Shown one piece after another: positions 14,519-27,139 of a DNA stretch of 64,000 nucleotides. This DNA is from Sarcomyxa edulis (lineage: Eukaryota > Basidiomycota > Agaricomycetes > Agaricales > Mycenaceae): contig QUOL01000023.1 in the NCBI GenBank assembly GCA_009761415.1, forward strand, positions 248,001 through 312,000. Direction: 5' to 3'. Under the pieces are notes generated by a model that was not told the origin of the DNA, did no database searches, and saw nothing but the letters and a program-made list of their open reading frames with translations. Position numbers and translations under genes: made by a program. Numbering within the stretch: the first letter of the stretch is position 1; each line of letters opens with the position of its first letter.

Positions 14519-17487
14519 ATGGGTAAAGCAAAACCGAAGAATAAGAATATAGCGACGGGGACGACGACTGCAAAAGCAGCCAAGAAAGCCAAGGCAGCTC
14601 AAAAGGTAGAGAGAAAGGAGAAGAAGAAAGTCAATAAGAACAAGGACATCAGGGAAGATTCAGACGACGAGGATTTAGAGGGTATCCTGGACAAGGTGTG
14701 TGGATGCTCGCGATAGTAATTTCTGGGCTCCTAGAAGGTGACATGGGCAATTTGAACATAGTAGCTTCAACGAGAATGGGAAGCAGCGCATACGGTCACT
14801 GAAGAACTCGTCGAAGGCCCACCAAGCCGCAGAGCTAGCGCGACTTTAACGGCGTGTCCGAATGGGAACCATCTGTGGTGTATCGGAGGAGAGTTCTTCG
14901 CAGAGGATGGAAGAGCAGTAAGTATCGTATTTCGTGGACACAATGTGGTCCGTCAACAATAGTGTGATGTTTCTTCGGCAGCATTTCTATAACGATGTGT
15001 TTAGGTATGCACCGGAGAAGGTGAGCTGCCAATACTACTCTCGACGCGACGCAACGCGACTCCATGCCAACCTTCAATTGTGTACCAGAACGAATGGCGG
15101 AAATTTGTATCCAGAACATGTCCCGGTCCCCGTTCTGCACATGCCGTTGTAGCATCACCCATCGGCGGAGGGAAATTGTTCTTGTTCGGTGGAGAATTCT
15201 CCTCGCTGCATCAGACGACTTTTCACCACTATCGCGATCTTTGGTCTTTCGATATTACTACACACTCATGGGACCGTATCGATGTTTACGATGGCAAGGG
15301 GAAAGTGAAGGGAAAGGGGATGACGACGCCTAGTGCGAGGAGTGGTCATCGGTGAGCCAAGTCTTGTTCTCATATCCTTTTCTGTATGCGTGACGTTGAT
15401 TTTCTTCCAGAATGGCGATGTGGAAACATTATATAGTCTTATTCGGAGGCTTCTATGATCCCGGAATTACGAGTATACCACTTCCTACTGACAGTCCTTA
15501 TTACTCCTCACATCACAACAGCCAGATATCTGAACGATCTTTGGTTATTCGACACCCAAGAATATCGATGGATGCAAGTCGATTTGGGCGTCGGTGTCGG
15601 GCCTTCGTACGTAGTCCTTCTGTAGTATTTGTCGGCTAATCGAAATAACTTGGCATCCCAGCCCTCGAAGTGGGTTCTCATTCCTGTCCACACCAGATGG
15701 CATCTTATTACACGGTATGTTGTATCTGATCACGGATTAACGTCCTCTGAGACTGACCCAGCAAAAAAGGAGGATATTGCAAAGAATACGTCAAGGGGAA
15801 ACGACCAGTGGGCATCATGCTAGATGATACTTGGTTCTTACGGTTAGTTCCTAGCATACTAGCATTGACTTCATTTTACATCTCCCTTTAGGATGACACT
15901 GGATACCACGACTACATCGGTATCGACTAAGCCTTCAAATTTCACACCTATGTCATCTAAAGACATACCTACCACGGCTCTCCCTCCAGGCTTGACCTTG
16001 AAATGGGAACGCCGTAAACGTCCTTCGACGGCCTATGCTCCATCCCTTCGGTCAGGATGTACTATGACAGCGTGGCCAGCCAAAAGTACAGGTGTTCTGT
16101 TTGGAGGGGTCACAGACGAGGATACGGGCGAGGAAGGTATGGATAGCATTTTCTGGAACGATTTGTGAGTTTTCGTATGCGATTGGACACTGAGAGATCA
16201 TCCTGACTGTTTTGACACAGGAACGGGTATCAATGGACTGGGAAAGGGAGATGGTTGTCTCTGATATTGAAGAGACCTAAAACGAAAAGGGAGAAAGAGA
16301 AAGGAGGTAAGAAAAAGGTTGCAATACCCCTGAATATTCAGTCAGACGAGAATGAAGACATGGATGAGGATGAGGACGGTGAAACTGTTGTATGTTCTCT
16401 CTCTATTCCGCAACTGTCACCATACGGATTATTAACTTTGTATCCTGTCATCGATCAGACTTCCGACCTGAACGCCGATGCACCCCTTCAGATACTAGAG
16501 GTCGAGAGAGATTTGAATGATCCAAATCTGTCTATACCACTTCCGCGATACAACGCGATGTTGGCCGTTTTGCGGAACACATTATACATGTTCGTTCGTT
16601 TCGCTCTACGTCCTTCAATTTGCTGGATCCACTCATTTCTAATCGATTATTCGTTTGTAGATATGGCGGGATTTACGAACGTGGTTCTCGCGAATATACA
16701 CTGGATGATTTCTATTCCTTACAATTGGATAAGATGGATCGGTATGTTTGCTTGAAAGAGAGTGGAGTTATCATGGGAGATGATGAAGGAAGTAGTAGTG
16801 ATGACGAGGATGACGAGGATGACGAAGACGACAGCGAAGACGAGTACGAGTACGAGGATCAAGCATATGTTGAAGATGCTCCGCACGGCACTGCCGAAGT
16901 AGATCCTGAATCCACGGAGGATGATCCTGAGCTAGCAGTTGAAGAAATCCAAGAGGAGAAGGTACGATCATCAGTGTCCATCCCAGGTAAATAATAACAA
17001 ATTGCTTCAGGAAGCTATTCGTTCGGAGGCTACAAGCTTCGTGGGTGTGGCCAAGGATAATACACGCTCTGCTGAAGATGTGGTTAGTACTCCATTACCG
17101 GGTGAAACGCTAGCAATGTTCTACACTCGTTCTCGTGAGTATTGCGCTCCGAATCCAAGACCTCGAGCTTTCGAGGACTCTGATCGCTCAATTTGCGGGT
17201 GCGATAGGTGAATACTGGGCTCAAAAGGCTCATGGCCTTAGTGATAACCGTGGTAAACAACTTCGTCGGGATGGCTTTGGGATGGCGGAAGAACGATACG
17301 GTGACTATTCCTATACGCAGTCGCTATGTTCTTATTGATCACCTTGTTAGCTGCGTACAAACCAATCTTAGACGAAGTTGAGAAGATACTAGCAGAGGCT
17401 GGTTTAGACGAAGAGGAAATGCGGACAGGTGCTACTGGTGCCCACGGGGGTGGAGCAGGAATAGGGCAAACCCGAAACCGACGATGA
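14519..17487 (+). CDS. kelch-repeat protein of the KLHDC4 type
   Basis: About a dozen exons. It opens with a Lys-rich N-terminus (MGKAKPKNKN...) and acidic DSDDEDLEGILDK, then QREWEAAHTVTEELVEGPPS and a series of kelch blades recognised by Gly-Gly and following aromatic residues: LWCIGGEFF, LFLFGGEFSS, IVLFGGFYDPG, VLFGGVTDED, YGGIYERG, separated by DLWSFD and NDLWLFD type strands. A strongly acidic run follows (about 16790-16860, DDEDDEDDEDDSEDE). The C-terminus (FYTRSREYW, RRDGFGMAEERY, YKPILDEVEKILAEAG) matches the small conserved C-terminal domain (DUF4110) of KLHDC4 relatives. The first exon is 14519-14695 and the stop is at 17485-17487. The charged tails suggest a nuclear/nucleolar scaffold role; the exact function in fungi is not established. 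Confidence 0.88.
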
Positions 17488-18893
17488 CTGGTACTTGCGT
17501 GCCACTATAGATCTCGAGTTCTATTTCGCTGACTCTCCAATCGCAGCATCCTGTACACAGTGATGCCCCTTGTGGTATCTATGGGTTACTCCACCGTCGC
17601 ATTCAGAGCCAAGTATCGGATTTCGTGTCCTGTAGCTTTGATCACCATGAATTTTTCCGCCGACATTCTTAAGACATAGCCTGCGAAAAAGAATGTGAGT
17701 TCGAGCAATTGTCACACGGCTCATGCATACTTTAGGCACCAAAGTTTCAGATCAACATGGTCTACACAAAGTCTTCTATAATCCATCAGGAATGTGATCT
17801 TCACAGGTCGAAAGGAGGGCGGTACTACCTCAAGAACCGATAGCGACATACTCAAGTAACTTCTTAGATTCCCTTCATCAATTTCAGAAGCTGTATCGTA
17901 CTTGGTGATACTTTTTTGGACCTACTACACGCCGTGCGTGCGGATGTTTAGGCACCGCGTAGGCCTCGCTATCATCGTCATTCACTCGCATACGCTCAAA
18001 AGGCCACACCGTCTTTTCTATGAGTTTCGGAATCACGCGTGCCTTCTTATTTCCCTTGCTCATGACAGAATCCAAGGTTCGTCGTATCTACCCTCTCCCC
18101 TTCTAGTAATTCCGTATCATCTACCTTCCACCATCGTCTTTCTACTTCTCTCAAAATCTAGAATCCTCTCTTTATCCCTCCACGACCAATCTTCGCCACT
18201 ACATTTTGACAGAATCTTCTCTTGCTATCTCCATGCTCATTGTATTGAGATGTTACGGGGTTTCTGCGGACTAACGAGACATAGAATTCTCACGAGGGAC
18301 TATCTGTAGCAGGCTTGAGGTACGTACTGCAATGACCATCCACAAAGTTTTAGCGTTCTTACTGCTCATGCGGCGTCAGGCATCTCCTTGGAACACTTGA
18401 CATGTTCCCATCCTCATATCGCCTTTACCCACAACGGGGAATAAAATTAACAATCCGTTCTCTCGGTTCTGAGTCAGGATGGCAGATGCTTGATGGGTTT
18501 GTTGAATCTAGTGAATCTTTGGCAAGATCCTACTGCATGGATTGCATCATTTCGTTCTCCTTTTGTCGAGGCTTCTTTGCACAGCGCTACCGCTTTCATG
18601 TTGGCACGTCGCCGGAAGAATCCTTTGATGCCTTTTATATCTATGTTTAGAACCGCCATTTATCTTTCCCCTCATACCACGCCTGTGAATTTACACTATC
18701 TCACAATGATATCCCACTGTTACAACTTGTGAATATCATAGCAGTTGCTAGTCATAGGATGGGCGAACGAGCAAAAATCGAAGCAATATGGATATCCATC
18801 CCTGGCCTGCATGATGGAAAGTCATGTATTAACATCCAGTATGGTTTAGACCAGGCTGGCAGGGTATGTACAAACACTACACGAATCTTACAC
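17488..18893. other. convergent intergenic interval, possible small unknown gene
   Basis: About 1.4 kb between the ends of the KLHDC4-like and Ist3 genes. The minus strand at about 17522-17880 could encode a 92-residue product: a first exon starting MSLSVLEVVPPSFRP, a 54-nt-class intron (GTATGC..CGCAG), then LCLKNVGGKIHGDQ to a stop. The phases agree, but I recognise no family and there is no other support. A 135-codon plus-strand ORF at 17902-18309 lies in pyrimidine-rich DNA and looks like chance. Confidence 0.25.
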
Positions 18894-19947
18894 TCAGTCG
18901 TAACCCCTTCTCCTTCTCATATCATCATCGTCGCCTTTGTACCGCGATGATGAACGCATCTCACGTGCATTCCTTACTGGCGAGCGTGACCGGGAGCGAT
19001 ATCTTCGCTCGGGAGAGCGACTCCTTGATCTAGATCGAGCGTCTCCAGAGCGCCGCCGACCAAGTGTGTTCAATAATGCTTCGACGCCTTTGATTCCATC
19101 GGATTTTTTCTGGAGTTTCCGAGCCTTTTTCTCTTTCTTCCGTTCCTTTCTAGCGCGTCGCTCGTCTGGCGTTTCGTCTTTGTGTTTCCCTTTCGATTTT
19201 TTGGTCTTTTTCAAAGCTTTCTGTTCTTTCCGCTGGGAAATGAGATAATCACGCATAGGATCCTCGGGGTCGATCGATGGTCCGGAGGATACAGAGGAAT
19301 CAGACGCGGCATCATCGTCTGACCAGATTGTCATTGATATCTGAATGATCAAGCTCAGAAAGACGGACGCACCAACAACCAACTCTGGTCTGGCATTAAG
19401 ACTTTGCTCTTCAGCATCCACCCATTCTCCATCTTCACCTTTTGTTCTAGGTTGCTTATAGTTCTTGACATGATCAACTCGAAGAACCTTGCCCAAGACT
19501 TGAGCACCATTCAGGTTATCGACGGCCAATACTGTCGATCGCTGATCCTCGTACATGAGAAAGCCGAATCCTCGGGTTTTACCAGTTTCCTTGTCGCGGG
19601 GCATGTTCATATCCATGACTTCGCCGAACCTATGAATGTATAAGTAGAGCAGCGAGATGATAGAGTGGACTCCATACTGTGAGAATATGGTTATCACATC
19701 GCCCTCCGTCAGGTCGAAATGTAATCCTCCGATGAAGATATAGGCAGAGTCTATGAGCACAGTCAGACGAATTGTAAGCACATCGGAGTGGAGGGGCCCA
19801 ACCTTTGTATTCGTCGTGCCATGATGCGCCGCTCACTCCGAGTTGGAGCTCTATATCATTTATCTTGTTTATTTCCTTGACTACACTGGACGGAATGAAG
19901 CTGAATGACCTGTTTGACTAGTCCACTGAAAGACGAACCTACTTCAT
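18894..19947 (-). CDS. IST3: Ist3/Snu17 (RBMX2) RRM protein of the RES complex and U2 snRNP
   Basis: Spliceosomal RNA-binding protein that, with Bud13 and Pml1, forms the RES complex needed for efficient splicing and pre-mRNA retention. Five exons (19947-19943, 19885-19803, 19750-19678, 19629-19373, 19318-18894) give 280 residues. The first exon is 5 nt (ATGAA), joined to give [18 protein letters not shown], the classic N-terminus. The RRM has RNP2 (YIFIGGL) and RNP1 ([10 protein letters not shown]), with [19 protein letters not shown] between. The fourth intron (54 nt, no in-frame stop) is inferred: leaving it in would insert an out-of-place hydrophobic stretch ([11 protein letters not shown]). 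The C-terminus is Lys/Glu-rich, then Arg/Ser-rich ([12 protein letters not shown]), as in other filamentous-fungal and animal RBMX2. It is divergent from eIF3d. Confidence 0.94.
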
Positions 19948-20040
19948 GGTGGCGGCGCGAGGAAAGCGATTGAAATTCCCACGTGGGAAAGCAGCAAGAA
20001 AAAAAGTGAGTGCGTCGACCTATAGCTCTAACTTGCACAA
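19948..20040. promoter_or_regulatory. compact bidirectional promoter/5' UTR of IST3 and eIF3d
   Basis: Only 93 bp separate the Ist3 ATG (minus, 19947) from the eIF3d ATG (plus, 20041), so the 5' UTRs and core promoters must overlap each other or the coding regions. The Ist3 start sits in a strong context (CGCCGCCACCATGAA). An in-frame upstream ATG for eIF3d (19946) lies on the same CATG as the Ist3 start. Confidence 0.5.
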
Positions 20041-22120
20041 AATGGCTTCCTTTTCACTCCCGCCTATTAACGACAATCCAGATGGCGGTTGGGGACCGTC
20101 GTCCTCGAACTTTCCAGACAAATTCAAGTTCAAAGATATACCTTACGCACCCTACTCGAAATCCGATAAACTAGGCCGTTTCGCAGACTGGAACGACGCA
20201 TCTGCTGACAACAGACAGTCTGCTGCCGGTCTTTCGAATACACAAAACGTCCGTGGAGGTGGTCCAGGTGGACGTAGAAGGGATGGTAATCAAGCATTTG
20301 GAAGTGGAACTGCTAGCGCATTCGCATACTTCCATGTCGAGGACGAATCCAGCTTCTCTCTCGTTGACAATAAGGCAGCTCCTCCACGCAGGGGTGGATT
20401 TGCTCGGGGACGTGGAGCTGCTCGTGGAACTGGAGGATACAACAGAGGTGGTGTCCAGCGAGGCCGTGGCGGTTTGAACACTGGACGAGGAGGCAACCAA
20501 CGCGGAGGAAGAAGAGGTGGATGGAGAGACTGGGAGAAGGTTTGTCTATTCTTTTGCACCAATATTGAACATACATTTAAGATGTTACTAGAACAACCGG
20601 ACTCGCGAATCTTCAGTGGTTATATCCCCACAATGGTCAATGTTGGAGGAGATCGAATTCCACAGGCTCTCAAAGTTAAGACTCGAAGTTGACGAACCCG
20701 AAGATCTGTACGTTCACTGCAATCCGCACAATTCTGGTCAACCTCTAATTTTTGCTCTCTAGGGACTCGTACGGCCGTTTGTTTGCCTACGAAAAGACAT
20801 ACGATCGAGTAACAACAAAAACCGAGCGTCCTCTGCAACTAGTGGACCGCATCAAATACAATACCACAACATCTGACGATCCTGTCATTCAACAGGTAGG
20901 CCTGTAACTACACATATCTCATCAAGACGCTGATGTCTTGTTTCTAGCTCGCTAGCAAAAATGTTGCTACTGTATATACCACCGACGTGATTCTCAGTGT
21001 CCTCATGTGTGCACCGCGGTCCGTTTATCCATGGGATATCGTAATAGTGCGAGAGGGCAACAACCTCTTCTTCGACAAGCGCGATGGTGGTCCTTTCGAT
21101 ACGGTCACCGTTAATGAAAATGCCGCGGATCCTCCTCAGGATCCTACGCCCCCCAACCCAAACAACCCAAGCGAGAAATCTGCTGTCCCTGAAGTTCCTT
21201 CGATCAACTCAGCTACCTCACTTTCTTTGGAAGCGACGTATATCAATCAAAACTTTGGCTTCCAATCTGTCATAGAGACCCCTCCTCCTCCTGCTGTGGA
21301 TTTCAATCACCCTAATCCTTTCTATGGTCCCGACGAAACCGAGCCTCTTGCTTCCTGTGGATACCGTTACCGTGTATTTGACCTTGGCATTACGGAAGAC
21401 GAGGACGTTAAAATTTGCGTTCGAACGGAAGTCGATGCCTACACCCCTGGTCAAGGAAATCCTCGTGACGGTCAAGGCTTGGTGACTATCCGTGCCCTGA
21501 ACGAATTCGACCCGCGTGCGCAAGGAGCCGGTGGTGCTCCGGATTGGCGTTCAAAGCTCGACTCTCAGCGTGGAGCCGTTGTTGCTACGGAGATGAAGAA
21601 CAACAGCTGTAAACTAGCCAAATGGACGGTCCAGAGTGTTCTTGCTGGCGCCGAACTCATGAAAATTGGGTGCGTTGATCAAACTCTATCTTCTTCTGTC
21701 TTCGAATTCATTTAGATCCTCAATGCTCACTATCTGACTTTCGTCTTACAGTTACATTTCCCGTGCCAATCCAAGAGACAACACACGTCATGTCATCTTG
21801 AGCACTGCGTCGATGCGACCAACAGACTTCGCTGCCCAGCTCAATGTGTCACTTGCCAATGGATGGGGTATTGTAAGGACTGTCACTGATATGTGCATGA
21901 AAATGCCGGAGGGCAAGTATGTGTTGGTCAAGGATCCCAACAAGGTGCGTTATTTTGATTCACCCAAGATCTCCATCGAGGGCCTATCGATCCCACTTTG
22001 ACGTTGCTGACACCTCAATTACAGCCGGTGATCCGTCTCTATGCCGTTCCCCTTGCAGCATTCACAGGTGAAGACGAAGATGGAGAAGGATTTGATGAGG
22101 AGCAAGAATCTGGTGTTTGA
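20041..22120 (+). CDS. translation initiation factor eIF3 subunit D
   Basis: Subunit of the eIF3 complex on the 40S ribosome; in other eukaryotes it can bind the mRNA cap and guide specialised initiation. Exons 20041-20538, 20592-20707, 20763-20895, 20948-21669, 21752-21944, 22025-22120 give 585 residues (human eIF3d is 548). Landmarks in order: [33 protein letters not shown] near the N-terminus; an RGG-rich stretch ([19 protein letters not shown]); [32 protein letters not shown]; the conserved core [18 protein letters not shown] and [10 protein letters not shown]; then [20 protein letters not shown] and [17 protein letters not shown]; and an acidic C-terminus ([16 protein letters not shown]). 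All phases close. An alternative start at 19946 would add 32 basic residues; the 20041 ATG matches the family N-terminus better. Confidence 0.96.
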
Positions 22121-22191
22121 ATGTTCGTGTTATATTGAGGGTATAAATATACACATGCGTACAGGCTTGATGCGACAAAGTGATGTGCTAT

Positions 22192-23542
22192 TTATTGTTG
22201 AGACCTCAAAACTGTCTCTACTGCGACTTCAATACTAGGGCTGGAAAGAGATGAGAAAGGCTCCTGGATTTACGAGCAGGAAATTGTACGTACCTTCTTT
22301 CAAGTGTTGCATACAATGTTTCACGACGAATATCGGGAAACATGCTTGTCAATTGGTTGAGTTCGGACTCGGTGGGTATCCGGAATCCAGCACTGACACG
22401 ATCGGCTCTACCAGTCAAACCATCGACCCATTCCCGCACCACGGATGTCCCGGTGGCAGCACTATCCATAGTATTAGTTCTACCTCTAGCTGTGGCAGCC
22501 TCGGATGTAGGCGGACGCGCTGTTGTGATTACCTCGTCGTTCTCGTCCTGTGGCGCGGCCTGGTCGGACTGAATAGATGTAGTCCTCGAATCGTCTGGGA
22601 ATGCGCGGTTGGAACGGCGAGGGGCCCGAATGGAACCTATCAAAGGCAGCAAAAATCGAACAGAGAAATTCACAACGGATGGAGGTAGACGATAGGCTTT
22701 CAGATTCGCAAGGTCAGAGCGATATATTTGACCGGTAATAATCCCAATTATTGCTGCAGCAGCCGAGCCTGGGATATGACTGGTAGCCAACTATGTTCCG
22801 ACGCGTCAAGTCAATCGGACATTAATAATTGCAGACCATAGACAAGCCGGCAGACCCACCTGAAGAGCGACGACGTATATGAAACTTTTGTTATTTAGAG
22901 GTACTCCGAAGACACGAAATTGATAAACCCAAGGAACGATTCTCCAATACTGATATAGGGCACTGAAAATTAGAACTGTCGGACCTGACGGTATATAATT
23001 CAATCCTAGACGGTGGAATAGTATCAACGAGATGAATTCCAATAGAGTGCCGAGTACGGTCGAAACGAAGGCGAATGACTAGCATTTAGTTCAGCTCGGG
23101 GCTAGTTTACGATGGAGACGTCACGTACCGCAAATTTGACACTGCCAAACTGGCGTTCTATAGGAACGCCAAAGTTGTATAACAATAGCTCGGCGACGAA
23201 TAGGTCGCTAGAGTTTGAGAATGCCAGATGGTGTATGCCTAGTCGCCAATACTGCGGCCCTCGGTCAGGCTACGGAAGGTGACAGGGTAGGATAGACCAA
23301 CTTGGTGATGCCGGGATATATGTGGAACCAGCTGGACGCAATAATGAGATGGCAAATTGAGATAGACCAATGCACCTTACTTGCAATTGCAGGTAGTGCT
23401 TCACATCGAATAACCCCACGAAAATAGAGGTCAACGCAAAGGCTATCATGAAACCTAAAATGGGAATACAATATCAGATTTGTAGATACACAGAGCTACG
23501 AAAGAACTCACCTTTGGAGACAGGTGCATACTCGAAAGACAT
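22192..23542 (-). CDS. rhomboid-like pseudoprotease with UBA domain (UBAC2/Dsc2 type)
   Basis: Polytopic ER/Golgi membrane protein related to UBAC2 and to fungal Dsc2, part of the Dsc E3 ubiquitin ligase that handles membrane-protein quality control and SREBP activation. Exons begin 23542-23512 (MSFEYAPVSK), 23454-23381, then a short exon from 23331 (LVPHISRHHQ) joined to YWRLGIHHLAFSNSSDLFVA. Membrane segments follow (FMIAFALTSIFVGLF, VSTVLGTLLEFISLILF, SFIYVVALQ, IPGSAAAAIIGIITGQIY). The linker is polar and Ser/Thr-rich, and the last two exons form a C-terminal UBA domain (FRIPTESELNQLTSMFP then SIEVAVETVLRS). No rhomboid catalytic Ser-His pair was recognised, as expected for this branch. 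The stop is 71 bp from the eIF3d stop (convergent). Confidence 0.88.
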
Positions 23543-26500
23543 CGGTTCGTCCTGGACGTTGCTGGAGACAGAGGCCTGTCTGTGGCTGTGACACTCATCG
23601 CGTGCGTGACTCGACGACAAGTCACACTACCATCATCATCATGTTGCTCTAGAAATTCAGAATCGACCGTCTGTCTACAACGCACGGCTGGTCTCTGACA
23701 TGCTTGACAATCCTGACATTATGCTAATCCAGTTGATCCTCTTTCGAGTGGCAACTTCTCCCATGGACAGCCTCGTATCTCCCTACACACGAATCATCAA
23801 TAGGTCTTGCCATAGACCATCGCCGTGATGGCACATTCCGACTGAACCTTGTAAGTCAGTACACGCTTCTCAGGTCAAGCATTATTGCAACTAAATGAAC
23901 TTCCTCAGAACATGCACGATGCACCCATCCGCATTACGCAACCTCGGGAGGCTGTATGCAGCTAATGAGCTTACGCTACATATACATTGGCGTGTATGTT
24001 GACTTTTTCGGCCGTACCACGACGTCAGATTGGCTGACAGTCAGTCTTACTGCAACCTATGGATCGTATGGCCATTATGCATAGTGCTTATCTTAGGCCT
24101 CACAAGGCTGTGTAATGGATATGACTGTCGCAACATGGTGCGTAGCTTCGCGTACCTTGACTGCACTTTTTTCTCATCCACATGACTTTGTAAGTTGCTT
24201 CTCTGTTCTCGGCGCCGACCGAGACTATGCCCTTCAGAATACAGAATACCGATGCCAACCTTGTGGTTTGACAGAAGGTTCATGCTTTGTAAATTAGAAA
24301 ATGTGGGGTAGAAGACCCAGGAGATTCTGCTCTCCTCGAGACTGGACGGCCTAGTTGTGGGGCAAAACCCTTACAGCTATTTTGAACGAAGACTCGGAAG
24401 CTCAGGGGCCTGTCTCCGAGGACTCTGGAGAGTCTCTGAATAGAGACAGCCGGTAAGCCTGGATACCTTGACTTCGAGGTTGAACCTCTTATCAGGCACC
24501 AGCTCCTGGATGTCTAGCCCCCAGACTGGATTGTACTTACTCTTTTTCGTTTTCTTTTTTTCCCTTTCGTACAGAAGCCGCGGTCCGGGTGACCGTGGAA
24601 GATTCGAGCGTGGCATCCCGCCTTACGGACGCGCCCCACCCACACTAGCCCACTCTCAGGCTTTCGCTATTTGACCGACGTAAAACTGTATATGTGGCCT
24701 GCGCTCGTGAATGTGTGCCCTCGTGTATCGTTTTGTTACCAAGCCTGTCAGCTCCTGACTCTTACAACCAAAAAACACCATCTCCTTATGGTCCCCTCTC
24801 TCGGTCGACGGTCACCAAGCTTTAGGACGGTTTCCCATGCAAGCCCTGAAGTCGGTATCTATTCCTGATCCGCCTTCGATCCAACCCTCGGAGACACCGG
24901 CCTGTAGACATGCTACAAAGTCACGTTGTTCAGGATCTGGGTCTTAGGAGGCCTGCTTCCGTATTCCGACCATCTGCCTACCCTGGCTGGAGCTTGGGCA
25001 TGTAATTGGACATCTCTCCAATGCGGATGAGCTCACCTGCCGAGAGCTTTAATTGACTCCTTCAGCGAGTGCCACGATCGCCTATGTGCGGGAGTCTTCT
25101 TCTACGACCCAGCATTCCATTCTCCTCCCCCGATATTTACGCTCCTTCCCTCCAATTTACGCGTGCGTCTAGCGGTATGTTATCGTACGCTACTAATAGA
25201 ATTCTTTGACGCATAGCTAAATACAGCTTCTCTGTGCCGCTCTGTCGCACACGATGCTCCCAGGTCGCGAATATTGGCGGTCCCAATGGCTTGGCACCAT
25301 AGCTCTGAAAAAGCAGCGTCTTGCAAACTAGCCGCATAGTCCGGTAAATGGGGTCATGCGTGCGATTAAACGTAGGCAAGTGGCTACACAGCGCTTGAAG
25401 ACCAACTGAACCTTGAAGGCACAAACTCTAATGAGACATTTTTTTTCCACTCTCGGTATCTATATCTCTGCTTTGGAGGAATAATTAGGAGGATACGGAC
25501 GTGTGAGAGGTTTATGGAGAGCATAGCCGACGATAACAAGCCTCTACAGCGCTGAAAGAATTCGGAATCGAAGTAAGAGGTATAGGTAAACGGGCGAATT
25601 GTATAACCTTTTACTCATTGCTATTAGTATCGTGCACTCGAGTTGAAGCTTTTCAGCGCCCAGAGTCAGAACCCTCATTCTTCAGCCGCGTTCAGACGTG
25701 TGTAACGTACATCCTATAGCTATAATAAGGTACCTGTGCAGCGGCTCATGAATACATATACATCGATCGGTGTCAAAGAGCTGTGCTCGAAAGCGCTCAT
25801 CCAAATATAATCCAACGGTTTCCCCTGGAGGAGTAATGGTCGTTTCAAGTTCTTTGCATCGTATCAATAGTATGCGTCTTCCATCTGAGCTGATTATCTT
25901 GTAATTTGTTCGCGTCAATTAGCACTGGCACAGTGCGCAAGAGGACTGACTACACAACTTGCCCTGCCTGAGAGATATCATGCAACGACCGAAGCATCCG
26001 AGGTTCAAGGCAATGACTCTGTCCGAGAAGCTGCAGAAGCTCCCACCCGAGATATAATTAAAAAAGCCAATTCGACTTCGTCATGCACGCATGCATGCAG
26101 TTCCTTGAGAACTTGCAATGCAATTGAGGAGAGAGAGCCTGAGAAGCATGCAGACGAAACAGATTCACACCGCGATGGTAATCTGCGTCGACCTCGGTCC
26201 ACAGGAACAAACACCTTCCGAGTTCGATTTCGTGTCTCAAGCAGATCTGAACCATCGTCAGAGGCAGATGCAAGTGGCGAGGGCGAGGTCCGAGTACTTC
26301 TTCCGTGCTCGGAGCAGAGATAAGTGAAGGACCTGTTTATACAGATACAGACCTATGTATAGCTTACAGCTACGGTACGCTATCTGACAACCTGCGGGGG
26401 TGTCGCGCGAATAGAGATAACACCGATACCCAATAATCCCAGCTACAGTCGCGTGGAAACTTGAACGCTGTCAGCCAGCTGCAGAGTGTCAACCCTCCCG

Positions 26501-27139
26501 TTGAATTGTGCATGGAAGACGACATGTACAGCTCAGATCTAGCATTTGGTCTGGCTGGTCTAGGGATTTGCCATCTGCCGACTGGATAAACGATATAGAC
26601 AATTTGTCTTGAACTTTGTCTTTTCTCGGAGGAAGTGTCTTGAAGAATGGTTGCAATCGTGGTTGCATATAAAAAAGGGGGGCTTTTGCGATGTACGTTC
26701 TACAGCTACGTCGATGAGGGCGGAGAAATCGAACTGTATCTGAGATTTCGATTAGCTACTAACGTGGAGGACGACGAGTAGCAGCAGCAGCAGGCGCATC
26801 TCATCCCGGAAGCTTCACAGCGTTGCAACCCATATTGAGGACTCGGAGCGGGGTTGTGATCGCCGGGTAAGCGGGACCGGAAATGCACAACTGGCCCGGA
26901 GCGTACTCTGACTGGAGGAGCAGTTACGAAATTCGACCAAGCACCCAAGTGAGTTGCAATTGCACTCGTGGTAGAAACCTTGCCATTGCCACTCCCCCGA
27001 ACTCGCCGCAAATTATCGTACCTCGTATCGTTGCAATTATATGTGAGTCGACTCGGCATGCCACGCACGACCAGTCACCAAGCGTTACAACGAACTTATT
27101 GGCGGATCGCTAGCTTACGAGTGTGCTACTATTAGATCG
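23543..27139. other. gene-poor interval, no feature recognised
   Basis: About 3.6 kb. All ORFs are short (up to 120 codons) and overlap each other on both strands with no recognisable domain. The last few hundred bases should hold the promoter of the ING gene. No terminal repeats or transposase fragments were recognised; degraded mobile DNA cannot be excluded. Confidence 0.5.

Noticed and set aside
23543..27139. possible degraded transposon in the gene-poor stretch
   Set aside because: No transposase, reverse transcriptase or terminal-repeat sequence was recognised; low gene density alone is not evidence.
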